Origin: Agrilactobacillus yilanensis
GTDB taxonomy: Bacteria; Bacillota; Bacilli; Lactobacillales; Lactobacillaceae
Assembly (NCBI RefSeq): GCF_003946725.1
Contig: NZ_RHOY01000009.1
Coordinates: forward strand, 56,036-120,035
DNA length: 64,000 nt
Direction of reading: 5' to 3'
Position 1 is the stretch's first letter. The number at the start of each line of letters is the position of its first letter. Below the pieces are notes generated by a model that was given only the letters and a program-made list of their open reading frames with translations, ran no database searches and was not told the DNA's origin. This document shows, piece after piece, positions 18,503-27,705 of this stretch. Both the position numbers and the translations under genes were made by a program.

Positions 18503-19891
18503 ATGTCTGATAGATATACCATTATTTTAGCAGCCGGCCAAGGGACTCGGATGAAGTCAAAACTTTACAAAGTTTTACACACTGTCTGTGGACAGCCGAT
18601 GGTAGACCATGTATTAACGCAAGTTGAACAGCTAAAACCTGCTAAAATTGTTACCGTTGTAGGTCACGGTGCTCAAACAGTTGAGACTGTTTTAGGCCAG
18701 CGCACTGAATATGCTTTGCAAGAAGCACAGTTGGGTACAGGCCATGCTGTCTTGCAAGCAGAGACATTGCTTGGCGCCAAAGACGGGATGACTTTAATTG
18801 TCAATGGCGATACACCGCTTTTAACGGCGGATACATTTAATCAATTATTTAAATTTCATGAAGAAAAAAAAGCACAAGCAACTATTTTAACGGCTGTTGC
18901 CCCAGATCCAACGAGCTATGGTCGGATTATTCGAAATGATTTAGGCAATGTAGAACGAATTGTTGAACAAAAAGATGCCACTCATGAAGAAGCCGCAATT
19001 ACTGAAATTAATACAGGTGTTTATTGCTTCGATAATAAGACATTATTCGACGCATTGCATCATGTGACAAATGAAAATGCACAAGGGGAATATTACTTAA
19101 CAGATGTCATTCAAATTATTCGTCAAAGCGGTGGCGTTGTATCCGCTTACAAAATGACTGATTTTGAAGAATCCATGGGTGTTAACGATCGAGTGGCTCT
19201 AGCAAAAGCAACGGCAGTCATGCAGCAACGCATTAATGAACAGCATATGCGTAATGGGGTTACAATCATTGATCCAAAAGCCACCTATATTGACACTGGC
19301 GTTGAAATTGGCAACGACACGGTTATTGAACCTGGTGTTTTACTAAAGGGTAAAACAAAAATTGGTTCTGGGTGCGTGATTGGCGCTAATTCTAAATTAA
19401 CAGATGCTATTCTTGAAGATGACGTCACTGTGACTGCATCAACGATCGAGGACTCAATTATGCATCGTGGCAGCAACATTGGCCCGAATAGCCATTTGCG
19501 GCCTAAATCAGATATTGGCGAAGATGTCCACATCGGCAACTTCTGTGAGATTAAAAAAGCGGTGATTGGCCCACGGACGAAAGTCGGTCATTTAACGTAT
19601 GTTGGGGATGCCACTTTGGGCAGCGATATTAACGTGGGCTGTGGGGTCGTTTTTGTCAATTATGATGGCATTAAGAAGTTCCATACCAATGTAGGCGACC
19701 ATGTCTTTTTAGGTAGTAATTCTAATGTGATTGCACCAGTAGACATTGCAGATCATAGCTTTATTGCAGCGGGTTCTACGGTAACAGATGATGTGCCGAA
19801 ACACGCCATGGCAATTGCCCGGGCACGGCAGACCAATAAACTAGATTATTGGCAAAATTTACCTTTAGCAGATGTTAAAGATTGGGAATAA
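18503..19891 (+). CDS. glmU: bifunctional GlmU: N-acetylglucosamine-1-P uridyltransferase / glucosamine-1-P acetyltransferase
   Basis: 462 aa. The N-terminal pyrophosphorylase domain has [18 protein letters not shown] (Lys/Arg nucleotide-binding motif), VNGDTPLL and NTGVYCF. From about residue 250 a left-handed beta-helix with hexapeptide repeats forms the acetyltransferase ([39 protein letters not shown]). It makes UDP-GlcNAc for peptidoglycan and teichoic acids. Followed by prs 22 bp downstream, the conserved Firmicute pair. Confidence 0.97.
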   Translation: MSDRYTIILAAGQGTRMKSKLYKVLHTVCGQPMVDHVLTQVEQLKPAKIVTVVGHGAQTVETVLGQRTEYALQEAQLGTGHAVLQAETLLGAKDGMTLIVNGDTPLLTADTFNQLFKFHEEKKAQATILTAVAPDPTSYGRIIRNDLGNVERIVEQKDATHEEAAITEINTGVYCFDNKTLFDALHHVTNENAQGEYYLTDVIQIIRQSGGVVSAYKMTDFEESMGVNDRVALAKATAVMQQRINEQHMRNGVTIIDPKATYIDTGVEIGNDTVIEPGVLLKGKTKIGSGCVIGANSKLTDAILEDDVTVTASTIEDSIMHRGSNIGPNSHLRPKSDIGEDVHIGNFCEIKKAVIGPRTKVGHLTYVGDATLGSDINVGCGVVFVNYDGIKKFHTNVGDHVFLGSNSNVIAPVDIADHSFIAAGSTVTDDVPKHAMAIARARQTNKLDYWQNLPLADVKDWE

Positions 19892-19913
19892 TTAATTGAA
19901 AATGGAGGTCAAC

Positions 19914-20897
19914 ATGACAACTGCATATACGAACCAGCATGAATTAAAACTTTTTGCTTTAAATTCGAATTTTCCACTCGCTCAAAAAATTGCTGAGGCT
20001 GTGGGTGTGCCCTTAGGGAAATCTTCAGTGAACCGCTTTAGTGATGGCGAAATTCAAATTAATATTGATGAGAGTATTCGTGGCTGTGACGTTTTCTTAA
20101 TTCAATCCACTTCAAATCCAGTAAATGATAACTTGATGGAGCTGTTAATCATGATCGATGCGCTTAGAAGAGCTTCAGCGCACCGTGTAAACTTAGTGAT
20201 TCCTTATTACGGCTATGCAAGACAAGATCGTAAAGCGAAGCCAAGAGAACCAATTACGGCCAAATTAGTGGCCAATATGATGCAGCGTTCTGGGGCGGAT
20301 CGGGTGTTGACCATTGATTTACATGCTGCTCAAATTCAAGGATTCTTTGATATACCAGTGGATCATTTGATGGGCGCACCATTGATTTCGGATTACTTCT
20401 TGAAAAATAATTTAGAAAAAGATGCCGTCGTTGTTTCACCCGATCATGGGGGCGTTACGCGGGCGCGGCAATTGTCTAAGTTTTTAAAGGTGCCCTTAGC
20501 AATTATTGACAAACGGCGGCCTAGAGCTAACGTTGCTGAAATTATGAATATCATTGGACATGTAGACGGCAAACGCTGCATTATCATTGATGATATGATT
20601 GATACTGCCGGCACGATTACATTAGCTGCCCAAGCGTTAAAAGACGCCGGTGCAACCGAAGTTTATGCTAGCTGTACGCACCCAATCTTGTCTGGACCAG
20701 CGATTGAACGGATTAGTGATTCAGCGATTTCTAAATTAGTCGTGACGGATACAATCCAACTGCCAAAAGAAAAAATGATTGATAAAATGGTTCAAATTTC
20801 AGTTGGCGAATTAATGGGCACGGCGATTGAACATGTTTATCATAATAATCCAGTAAGTCCATTATTTGAAACAAGATTCAAGAGTACTCAAAACTAA
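19914..20897 (+). CDS. prs: ribose-phosphate pyrophosphokinase
   Basis: 327 aa. Makes PRPP from ribose-5-P and ATP for nucleotide, His and Trp synthesis. Motifs: [50 protein letters not shown] (ATP/metal), [11 protein letters not shown] and the PRPP loop [13 protein letters not shown]. The ATG at 19914, eight bases after GGAGG, is preferred over an in-frame TTG at 19896 that precedes the RBS. Co-transcribed with glmU and ends at a strong terminator. Confidence 0.97.
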   Translation: MTTAYTNQHELKLFALNSNFPLAQKIAEAVGVPLGKSSVNRFSDGEIQINIDESIRGCDVFLIQSTSNPVNDNLMELLIMIDALRRASAHRVNLVIPYYGYARQDRKAKPREPITAKLVANMMQRSGADRVLTIDLHAAQIQGFFDIPVDHLMGAPLISDYFLKNNLEKDAVVVSPDHGGVTRARQLSKFLKVPLAIIDKRRPRANVAEIMNIIGHVDGKRCIIIDDMIDTAGTITLAAQALKDAGATEVYASCTHPILSGPAIERISDSAISKLVVTDTIQLPKEKMIDKMVQISVGELMGTAIEHVYHNNPVSPLFETRFKSTQN

Positions 20898-20903
20898 ATA
20901 TAT

Positions 20904-20942
20904 AAAAAAGTACAGTTTATTAATGATAAACTGTACTTTTTG
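20904..20942 (+). terminator. terminator after prs
   Basis: AAAAAGTACAGTTTAT / ATAAACTGTACTTTTT perfect 16-bp stem with a short loop and a T tail. Confidence 0.92.
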
Positions 20943-21360
20943 TATGAACTTTTATAGTACCATAACTTATTAGCATCTCTGCAAAATAATTCAAAAAACA
21001 GAGGTTTTATAAACTTTAAAGGAAATTTAAAATAAAATTAAAAATATAAGTCAACCAAAAATTTTTAGTTTCCCATAAATTTTTCGCGATATATCGTGTT
21101 TTTAGTTAAGACTGGCAAGAAATCTGAAATATTAGTTTTCACTTTTTTTTGAAAAACCAATTGGTACATACCCTTTCATGAAAATGAACAGACAATATCA
21201 AGAAAACACTTGCAAAATCGTGAATTTATGAGTATATTCGTATCAGTGATATTCTTAATTGTATATTTATGGGATTGCAATTATTACCACATTCTTAATA
21301 TTTATGTTTTAGACATTTTTTCTAAGAGTATCACTAATTTTATTTTAGGAGGCGATCCAT
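20943..21360 (+). promoter_or_regulatory. mannose PTS upstream region with sigma-A promoter
   Basis: This 418-bp AT-rich gap has no credible gene. TTGCAA (21210-21215) and TATATT (21233-21238), 17 bp apart, form the best promoter, giving a ~115-nt leader to manL. A short palindrome CGATATATCG lies near 21090. There is no convincing cre site and no proper -24/-12 element. Regulation of the operon is therefore not explained by the sequence seen here. Confidence 0.5.
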
Positions 21361-22332
21361 ATGGTTGGAATCATTCTTGCAAGTCACGGCAAGTTTGCAG
21401 AGGGCATTATGCAATCTGGACAAATGATTTTTGGCGAACAGGAAAAAGTAGAAGCTGTTACTTTTATGCCAAATGAAGGTCCAGACGACTTAAAAGCACA
21501 TCTGGAAGCTGCTGCTGCTAAGTTTGATCCTGAAGATGAAGTTTTATTTTTAGTTGATCTTTGGGGTGGCTCACCATTCAACCAATCCAATGGTCTGTTT
21601 GAACAACATAAGGACAAATGGGCTATTGTAACGGGACTTAACCTGCCGATGTTAATTGAGGCTTATGGGTCACGTTTGACAATGAACTCTGCTCAAGAAA
21701 TTGCTGCGCATTTAGTCGAAGCTGGGCGTGAGGGCGTCAAAATCAAACCGGAAGCATTGGAACCAAAACCTGCTGCAGCTGCACCTAAGAAATCAGGCGC
21801 TAGCGCTGGGGCACCAGGTAAAATGAGTTATGTATTAGTTCGGGTGGATTCTCGACTATTACATGGTCAGGTTGCAACGGCTTGGACGAAATCTGTTAAT
21901 CCAACTCGGATCATTGTTGTTTCAGACAACGTCGCAAAAGACGATCTTCGTAAGAACTTAATCACACAAGCTGCTCCTCCAGGTGTTAAAGCACACGTTG
22001 TGCCAGTGGATCAAATGATCAAATTAGCACAAGATGACAAACACTTTGGTGGGCAACGGGCCTTATTACTATTTGAAAATCCGCAAGACGTTCTTAGAGC
22101 AGTGGATGGTGGATTGAGTTTTGATTCACTTAACGTTGGTTCTATGGCACACTCGACTGGTAAAGTTCAACCGAATAAAGTTTTAGCTTTTGATCAAAAT
22201 GATATTGACACTTTCAAGAAATTAGAAGATAAGGGCATCAGTTTTGATGTTCGTAAAGTACCTAATGATTCTAAGGGCAATATGGACGACATCATGAAGA
22301 AGGCTCAAAACGAGTTGAATGAAAAGAAATAA
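21361..22332 (+). CDS. manL: mannose-family PTS system EIIAB component
   Basis: 323 aa fused IIA-IIB. IIA carries phospho-acceptor His9 (IILASHGKFAEG). An Ala/Pro/Lys linker lies near residues 138-157. IIB has His168 (DSRLLHGQVATAW). Cytoplasmic phosphate relay from HPr to the incoming sugar for mannose/glucose-type uptake. RBS TAGGAGG. First gene of manL-manM-manN with 36 and 17 bp gaps. In lactobacilli this system also feeds carbon catabolite control. Confidence 0.95.
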   Translation: MVGIILASHGKFAEGIMQSGQMIFGEQEKVEAVTFMPNEGPDDLKAHLEAAAAKFDPEDEVLFLVDLWGGSPFNQSNGLFEQHKDKWAIVTGLNLPMLIEAYGSRLTMNSAQEIAAHLVEAGREGVKIKPEALEPKPAAAAPKKSGASAGAPGKMSYVLVRVDSRLLHGQVATAWTKSVNPTRIIVVSDNVAKDDLRKNLITQAAPPGVKAHVVPVDQMIKLAQDDKHFGGQRALLLFENPQDVLRAVDGGLSFDSLNVGSMAHSTGKVQPNKVLAFDQNDIDTFKKLEDKGISFDVRKVPNDSKGNMDDIMKKAQNELNEKK

Positions 22333-22368
22333 TTTCAGTTATCAGGCGGAAATGGAGGATTAATAATC

Positions 22369-23178
22369 ATGAATTTAAATGCTATTCAAATGATATTAGT
22401 CATTATCGTCGCGTTTCTTGCTGGTATGGAAGGTATTTTGGATGAATTCCACTTCCACCAACCAGTAATTGCTTGTACGTTAATTGGCTTAGTTACAGGG
22501 AACTTAGCACCTTGTCTTATTTTAGGTGGTCAACTACAATTGATCGCATTAGGCTGGGCAAATATCGGCGCCGCTGTTGCACCCGATGCTGCTTTAGCTT
22601 CTATCGCATCTGCAATTATTCTAGTACTTGGGGGCCAAGGCAAGGCCGGTGTTCAATCAGCGATCGCCATTGCCATCCCACTTGCTGTTGCCGGTTTGTT
22701 ACTAACAATCTTGGCACGTACTTTAGCAACTGTTATTGTTCATATCATGGACGGTGCTGCTAAAGATGGTAACTTTAGAAAAGTTGAATTATGGCATATT
22801 TTAGCAATCTGCATGCAAGGTTTGCGTATCGCAATTCCTGCTGCTTTAATCTTAGCAGTTGGTAGTGGCCCTGTAAGAGGGATGCTTGAAGCAATGCCAG
22901 TTTGGTTAACAGATGGTTTAGCTATCGGTGGTGGCATGGTCGTTGCCGTTGGTTATGCGATGGTTATCAACATGATGGCTACGCGTGAAGTATGGCCATT
23001 CTTCGCCATTGGTTTTGTTTTAGCAACAATCCAACAATTAACATTAATCGCTTTAGGGACTATCGGTGTATCACTTGCCCTTATCTACTTAGCACTTGGC
23101 AAACAAGGCGGCTCAGGTAATGGTGGCAATGCGTCTGGTACAGGGGATCCTCTCGGCGACATAATTGATGACTACTAA
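22369..23178 (+). CDS. manM: mannose-family PTS system EIIC component
   Basis: 269 aa integral membrane sugar channel with many hydrophobic segments: MILVIIVAFLAGMEGIL at the start, then LIGLVTGNLAPCLILGGQLQ with the family's GGxLQL motif. A Gly/Ser/Asn-rich C-terminal tail follows residue ~245. Pairs with EIID downstream. Its class IIa bacteriocin receptor role in related species is known for this family and not tested here. Confidence 0.95.
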   Translation: MNLNAIQMILVIIVAFLAGMEGILDEFHFHQPVIACTLIGLVTGNLAPCLILGGQLQLIALGWANIGAAVAPDAALASIASAIILVLGGQGKAGVQSAIAIAIPLAVAGLLLTILARTLATVIVHIMDGAAKDGNFRKVELWHILAICMQGLRIAIPAALILAVGSGPVRGMLEAMPVWLTDGLAIGGGMVVAVGYAMVINMMATREVWPFFAIGFVLATIQQLTLIALGTIGVSLALIYLALGKQGGSGNGGNASGTGDPLGDIIDDY

Positions 23179-23195
23179 GAAGGAGGCGGACACAA

Positions 23196-24107
23196 ATGGC
23201 AAAAGAAATTAGTTTAACGAAAAAAGATCGTATTTCTGTTTGGTGGCGTTCGACTTTCATTCAAGGGTCTTGGAACTACGAACGTATGCAAAACGGTGGC
23301 TGGGCTTACACATTAATTCCAGCACTTAAAAAATTATATACTACTAAAGAAGACCGTGCCGCTGCATTAAAACGTCACTTGGAATTCTTTAATACCCATC
23401 CATATGTAGCTTCACCAATCATCGGGGTTACATTAGCACTTGAAGAAGATAGAGCTAATGGCGCACCTGTTGATGACGTTACGATCCAAGGGGTTAAAGT
23501 TGGTATGATGGGTCCTTTGGCAGGTATCGGGGATCCAGTATTCTGGTTCACGGTTAAACCTATCTTAGGTGCCTTAGCTGCATCACTTGCAATTTCTGGG
23601 AACATTCTTGGCCCAATCTTGTACTTTGTATTATGGAATGCCATTCGGATGGCATTCATGTGGTACACACAAGAATTTGGTTACAAAGCTGGTTCTAAGA
23701 TTACAGAAGACGTTTCTGGTGGTTTATTACAAGACATCACAAAAGGTGCGTCAATATTAGGTATGTTCATCCTGGGATCATTGGTTAACCGATGGGTTTC
23801 TATCTCATTTACACCAACCGTATCTTCTGTCAAATTAGACAAAGGTGCTTTTATCGACTGGGGTAAATTACCATCTGGCGCCAAAGGTATCCAAGAAGCA
23901 TTGTTACAACAAAAAGCTGGTTTATCTTTAACACCTGAAAAGGTTACAACGTTACAAGATAACTTAGATAGCTTGATTCCTGGTTTAGCTGCCTTAGGGT
24001 TAACATTATTCTGCATGTGGTTATTGAAGAAGAAAGTTTCTCCAATCGTTATCATCCTCGGCTTGTTCGTTGTTGGTATCGTCTTCCACTTAATTCACTT
24101 AATGTAA
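23196..24107 (+). CDS. manN: mannose-family PTS system EIID component
   Basis: 303 aa. Shows the EIID signature: RSTFIQGSWNYERMQNGGW, then YTLIPALKKLY, HPYVASPIIGVTLALEED, GPLAGIGDPVFW and two or three C-terminal helices. With EIIC it forms the membrane complex that moves and phosphorylates the hexose. RBS AAGGAGG. Last PTS subunit before a terminator. Confidence 0.95.
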   Translation: MAKEISLTKKDRISVWWRSTFIQGSWNYERMQNGGWAYTLIPALKKLYTTKEDRAAALKRHLEFFNTHPYVASPIIGVTLALEEDRANGAPVDDVTIQGVKVGMMGPLAGIGDPVFWFTVKPILGALAASLAISGNILGPILYFVLWNAIRMAFMWYTQEFGYKAGSKITEDVSGGLLQDITKGASILGMFILGSLVNRWVSISFTPTVSSVKLDKGAFIDWGKLPSGAKGIQEALLQQKAGLSLTPEKVTTLQDNLDSLIPGLAALGLTLFCMWLLKKKVSPIVIILGLFVVGIVFHLIHLM

Positions 24108-24170
24108 TCCAAAAAAGTGAACGAATTAAACTTGAATTATGAAGAATTTATGACAAAGTAAATTCTTTTG

Positions 24171-24218
24171 AAGAGGCTGAGTCAAAAGTTAACTTTTGGC
24201 GCAACCTCTTCTTTTTTT
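24171..24218 (+). terminator. terminator after manN
   Basis: AAGAGG ... CCTCTT outer stem with an inner CAAAAGTT / AACTTTTG stem and T7 tail. It separates the PTS genes from manO, which has its own promoter. Confidence 0.85.
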
Positions 24219-24248
24219 ACCATTGTCTGGGACATTTTCTACAAGACT

Positions 24249-24277
24249 TTGCTTGTTTGAGCCACAGACTTTATAAT
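24249..24277 (+). promoter_or_regulatory. manO promoter
   Basis: TTGCTT (24249-24254) and TATAAT (24272-24277) with 17-bp spacing, 43 bp before the manO start. Confidence 0.65.
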
Positions 24278-24319
24278 TAAACTAAGGCGAATTAAAAACG
24301 TAAAGAATGGAGCGGCGTC

Positions 24320-24703
24320 ATGGTTCAATCGATCAATACAAAAGTTGAATTAGTTATCAATGGAACTTCATACTTAGGCATGCCAGAGTATGGGCAAATT
24401 ATGATTGGCGATAAGGGTTTTGAATTTTACAATAGCCGGGATGCTAAGAAGTTCATTCAAATTCCTTGGGAAGAAGTAGAATATGTCATTGCCTCAATCG
24501 TATTCAAAGGAAAGTGGATTCCAAGATATGCCTTGCGGACGCGAAAAAATGGGACTTACTCTTTTTCATCCAGAGATCCTAAGCGTACATTGCGCGCTAT
24601 CAGAGAACACGTAGATCCGGAGCATATGGTCCGCTCATTGGGCGTCTGGGACGTTACAAAAAACGGCGTTAAAGGCATTTGGCATAAAATTAGGAAAAAA
24701 TAA
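24320..24703 (+). CDS. manO: ManO, DUF956 family protein
   Basis: 127 aa. Matches the DUF956 proteins that follow mannose PTS genes (ManO): VELVINGTSYLGMPEYGQIM, FYNSRDAKKFIQIPWEEVEYV, and FSSRDPKRTLRAIREHV. It is considered a modulator of the operon, but the mechanism is not known. No TM or DNA-binding motif is visible. Preceded by its own promoter and separated from manN by a terminator. The stop codon is followed without a gap by a hairpin repeat unit. Confidence 0.9.
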   Translation: MVQSINTKVELVINGTSYLGMPEYGQIMIGDKGFEFYNSRDAKKFIQIPWEEVEYVIASIVFKGKWIPRYALRTRKNGTYSFSSRDPKRTLRAIREHVDPEHMVRSLGVWDVTKNGVKGIWHKIRKK

Positions 24704-25067
24704 CAGAGCGTGAAGGGGTACGATTTTGACTTCGAACACTAACCTAGAATTATGAAATAAGCGGTTTTCGCTTATGAATAATTCGTAGTTATGTGAGAAG
24801 TCAGTGCCCCTGAACGCGTTTAAAGATCAGAGCGTGACAAAAGACGGGTTGATTTTGAGCATAGCCTAGGTTAACGCCGTGAGCGGTTTTCGCTTACAAG
24901 TTAGACGTAGCTAAGCGCAAAAATCAGTGTTGGTGAACGCGTTTCAAAACCAGAGCGTGACAAAAGACGGGTTGATTTTGAGCATAGCCTAGGCTAACGC
25001 CGTGAGCGGTTTTCGCTTACAAGTTAGACGTAGCTAAGCGCAAAAATCAGTCTTTGGGAACGCGTTT
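24704..25067 (-). repeat. intergenic hairpin repeat cluster A (three units)
   Basis: Three tandem units: 24704-24821, 24828-24944 and 24951-25067. On the + strand each begins CAGAGCG and ends GAACGCGTTT, so they are reversed relative to clusters B-D. Each folds as one long imperfect hairpin around a GCGGTTTTCGC apex. Units 2 and 3 are nearly identical; unit 1 has different arms (AGAATTAT / ATAATTC) that are still self-complementary. CAGAGCG begins directly after manO's TAA (24701-24703). A partial CAGAGTG follows unit 3. Confidence 0.9.
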
Positions 25068-25088
25068 AAACCAGAGTGTGACAATCAC

Positions 25089-25142
25089 AAATAAATAGAG
25101 GCTAGGCCCAAAATTAATTTTTCAGGGCTAGCCTCTATTTAT
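25089..25142. terminator. bidirectional terminator between manO and mscL
   Basis: AATAAATAGAGGCTAG ... CTAGCCTCTATTTATT, an ~18-bp stem with A/T flanks on both sides. It serves manO (after the repeat cluster) and mscL on the opposite strand. Confidence 0.88.
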
Positions 25143-25148
25143 TCGTAC

Positions 25149-25550
25149 TTATTGTTTTGTATCGTTTTGTGCTTTAAGTAAATCGCGAATTTCCTTAAGG
25201 TAAATTTCGTCTTGCGGTACTTCTGGTTCAGCTTCCGCAGCCTCGTCAGCTTTACGGCGAGACATCGCATTTAACTTATTCAAAGCCTTAACCACTAAGA
25301 AGATAACAAAAGCAGTAATTAAGAAGTTAATAATATCATTGATAAAATTACCGATTTTGAATTCAGCTGCCCCAACTGTGAATGAAAGGTATGAAAAATT
25401 GATCTTACCAACAAACAAGCCGAGTAGCGGATTAATCAAATTGGTCGTTAAAGACGAAACCATTTGATTCAAGGCGGCCCCAATAATAACGGCAACAGCC
25501 AGATCTACAACGTTGCCTCGCATTACAAACTCTTTAAACTCTTTTAACAT
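25149..25550 (-). CDS. mscL: large-conductance mechanosensitive channel MscL
   Basis: 133 aa. N-terminal helix MLKEFKEFVMRGNVVDLAVAVIIGAAL with the pore-lining TM1, the extracellular loop NFSYLSFTVGAAEFKIG, TM2 NDIINFLITAFVIFLVV, and an acidic C-terminal helix. Homopentameric osmotic safety valve. AAAGGAGGCTGAAAAA precedes ATG 25550. Single gene, convergent with manO. Confidence 0.96.
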   Translation of the reverse strand: MLKEFKEFVMRGNVVDLAVAVIIGAALNQMVSSLTTNLINPLLGLFVGKINFSYLSFTVGAAEFKIGNFINDIINFLITAFVIFLVVKALNKLNAMSRRKADEAAEAEPEVPQDEIYLKEIRDLLKAQNDTKQ

Positions 25551-25757
25551 TTTTTCAGCCTCCTTTTGTGAATGTGGTGTTAGTGAGATACTAATAATTA
25601 TATGGGAATTAATTTGTTTTGTGAAGTTTTATCGAGGATTCTCTTATTGCTTAATATTATAAAGTATCTTATAGTAAGATGATTAGCATAAACGACACTA
25701 ATTTCTGACATTATAGAAAGTCAGTTAACAATTAAGAAAGCAACGGAGGCCTCATTT

Positions 25758-26837
25758 TTGAAAGCATCAATTTATGATTTAACATTGCCACAGCTCACTC
25801 AGTGGTTAGAAGCACATGATCAAAAGAAATTCCGCAGTAAACAGATTTGGCATTGGTTATATCAAAGCCGAGTTCGTAGTTTTGATGAAATGCACAATTT
25901 ACCGGCAAATTTAATTAGTATTTTAACCGAAAACTTTGATTTTAGCCCATTAAAACCGATCGTGACACAACGCGCTAGTGATGGAACAACGAAGTATTTA
26001 TTCCAGTTATCGGACGGCTTAATGATTGAGACGGTTTTGATGTATATGGAATATGGTCTATCTGTCTGTGTTACAACACAGGTTGGCTGTAATATTGGCT
26101 GTACTTTTTGTGCCAGTGGTTTAATCCGTAAACAAAGAGATTTAACAGCGGGTGAAATTGTTGCCCAGATTATGCAAGTCCAACATTATTTGGACGATCA
26201 GAAAAAAGACGAGCGGGTTGGGCATGTTGTTGTAATGGGTATCGGCGAACCATTTGATAACTTTGATAATGTTATGAACTTCATCGATATTATTAAAGAT
26301 CAACAAGGCTTAGCGATTGGTGCTCGGCATATTACAGTGTCTACTTCAGGTTTGGCCCACAAAATTCGGGAATTCGCTGATCGCGGGACGCAAGTTAATT
26401 TGGCCATTTCACTTCATGCGCCGAATAATGAATTAAGAAGTCAGATTATGCGTATTAATCGAGCTTATCCTTTAGAAAAATTATTTGATGCAATCAATTA
26501 TTATATTGATCAGACAAATCGCCGAGTAACATTTGAATACATTATGCTAAATGATGTTAATGATCATGTTCAAGAGGCTAAAGAATTGGTAGCTTTATTA
26601 CGCCCGATTAAAAAACTAGCATATGTTAACATCATTCCTTATAATCCAGTAACGGAACATGACCAATATAGTCGTAGTAGTAAAAATACGATCAGCAAGT
26701 TTTATGATACTTTGATGCAAGGTGGTATTAATTGCGTCGTGCGTCGTGAACACGGGACGGATATTGACGCTGCTTGTGGTCAATTGCGTAGCAACGAGAT
26801 GAAAAAACAAGAAGCAAAACAAGAAGCGAAAGCTTAA
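25758..26837 (+). CDS. rlmN: dual-specificity 23S rRNA/tRNA adenine C2-methyltransferase RlmN
   Basis: 359 aa radical SAM enzyme that methylates A2503 of 23S rRNA and A37 of some tRNAs. CxxxCxxC at Cys111, Cys115 and Cys118 (GCNIGCTFC) binds the [4Fe-4S] cluster. The C-terminal catalytic Cys lies in [19 protein letters not shown]. The start is TTG at 25758 after CGGAGG; no ATG is nearby. A Lys/Glu/Ala-rich tail (QEAKQEAKA) ends the protein. Confidence 0.96.
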   Translation: MKASIYDLTLPQLTQWLEAHDQKKFRSKQIWHWLYQSRVRSFDEMHNLPANLISILTENFDFSPLKPIVTQRASDGTTKYLFQLSDGLMIETVLMYMEYGLSVCVTTQVGCNIGCTFCASGLIRKQRDLTAGEIVAQIMQVQHYLDDQKKDERVGHVVVMGIGEPFDNFDNVMNFIDIIKDQQGLAIGARHITVSTSGLAHKIREFADRGTQVNLAISLHAPNNELRSQIMRINRAYPLEKLFDAINYYIDQTNRRVTFEYIMLNDVNDHVQEAKELVALLRPIKKLAYVNIIPYNPVTEHDQYSRSSKNTISKFYDTLMQGGINCVVRREHGTDIDAACGQLRSNEMKKQEAKQEAKA

Positions 26838-26869
26838 CAAATCTTTGTCACAGAAAATGGGGGATTAGC

Positions 26870-27340
26870 GTGGTTAAAGAAGTTGAACCGAGCGAGATTG
26901 ATGAAGCTGTTTTTGGAACAAAAGAACCGGAGCTGCCTTATAAGACACGCATCGGTGCGTATATCATTATTCCAGATGCGCAGCATTATCGAATGCTTTT
27001 AGTGACGGCACCCAATGGCGCTTTATTGTTACCTGGCGGTGAGATGGAGTCAGGAGAAGATCAGTTGGCAACTTTGAAAAGAGAACTTTTGGAAGAGGCT
27101 GGCTTTCAAGTTACTGGTGTTCACTATTTAGGACGTTCCGGAGAATATTATTATTCACATTTCCGGCAGCAGGCTTATTATAACCCAGGTTATTTTTATG
27201 TGGCAGAATCGTTCAAAAAAATAAAAGATCCGCTAGAAGATTTCAACAACTTGATTTGGCTGCCAATCCCTCAAGGCCTGCAAGGTTTGAAACGCCCAAC
27301 CCATCAGTGGGCTGTGGAAAAGTGGTTAACAATTAGATAA
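26870..27340 (+). CDS. Nudix hydrolase
   Basis: 156 aa with GGEMESGEDQLATLKREL followed by LEEAGF, a complete Nudix box near residues 64-87. The start is GTG 26870, after GGGGGA. Substrate not deducible. It follows rlmN by 32 bp and precedes a strong terminator, so it probably shares the rlmN transcript. Confidence 0.85.
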   Translation: MVKEVEPSEIDEAVFGTKEPELPYKTRIGAYIIIPDAQHYRMLLVTAPNGALLLPGGEMESGEDQLATLKRELLEEAGFQVTGVHYLGRSGEYYYSHFRQQAYYNPGYFYVAESFKKIKDPLEDFNNLIWLPIPQGLQGLKRPTHQWAVEKWLTIR

Positions 27341-27352
27341 GGCGATATAAAT

Positions 27353-27392
27353 AAAAAGCGACTGAGTCAATTAATTGACTTGGTCGCTTTTA
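27353..27392. terminator. terminator shared by the Nudix and HAD genes
   Basis: AAAAGCGAC ... GTCGCTTTT with inner GTCAATTAATTGAC. A/T flanks on both sides make it bidirectional. Confidence 0.88.
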
Positions 27393-27398
27393 CTTTTT

Positions 27399-27705
27399 GG
27401 GACTTATATCGTAAGCCTAGGTTAGTGCTCGAGGCTTTCCCGCTCTAGCTTGCGCTCTGGTTCTGAAACGCGCTCGAGCTTACTGACAATTTACCTAACT
27501 ACGTCTTACTCACAAGCCAAAAACGGGCTTATGTCGTAAGCCTAGGTTATGCGCATTGTCAACCCGTAAGCTCTCGCGCTCTGGTTCCGAAACGCGTTCA
27601 CTAGAGCAAAGCTCTCACCTAACTACGTCCTGTTTGTAAGTAAAGCCCACTTACGGCACAGGCCTAGGTTAGTGCTCGAGGCTTTCCCGCTCTAGCTCAC
27701 GCTCT
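27399..27705 (+). repeat. intergenic hairpin repeat cluster B (two units plus a half unit)
   Basis: 27399-27459 is a right-hand half unit ending GCGCTCTG. Full units are 27466-27583 and 27590-27705, each from AAACGCGYTC to CGCTCT(G). The two full units have unrelated arms: GAGCTTAC / GTAAGCTC plus GACAAT / ATTGTC in the first, CTAGAGC / GCTCTAG in the second. Both keep CCTAACTACGTC and CCTAGGTTA. The last unit ends GCTCT at the first base of the HAD gene's reverse-strand stop codon (27705-27707). Confidence 0.9.

Noticed and set aside
21170..21225. Possible -24/-12 (sigma-54) promoter for the mannose PTS
   Set aside because: TGGTAC-like and TTGCA-like elements occur, but their spacing is wrong or the essential GG is missing.
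21210..21476. 88-aa open frame over the manL start
   Set aside because: It overlaps manL out of frame, has no RBS, and its N-terminal half covers the promoter and leader.
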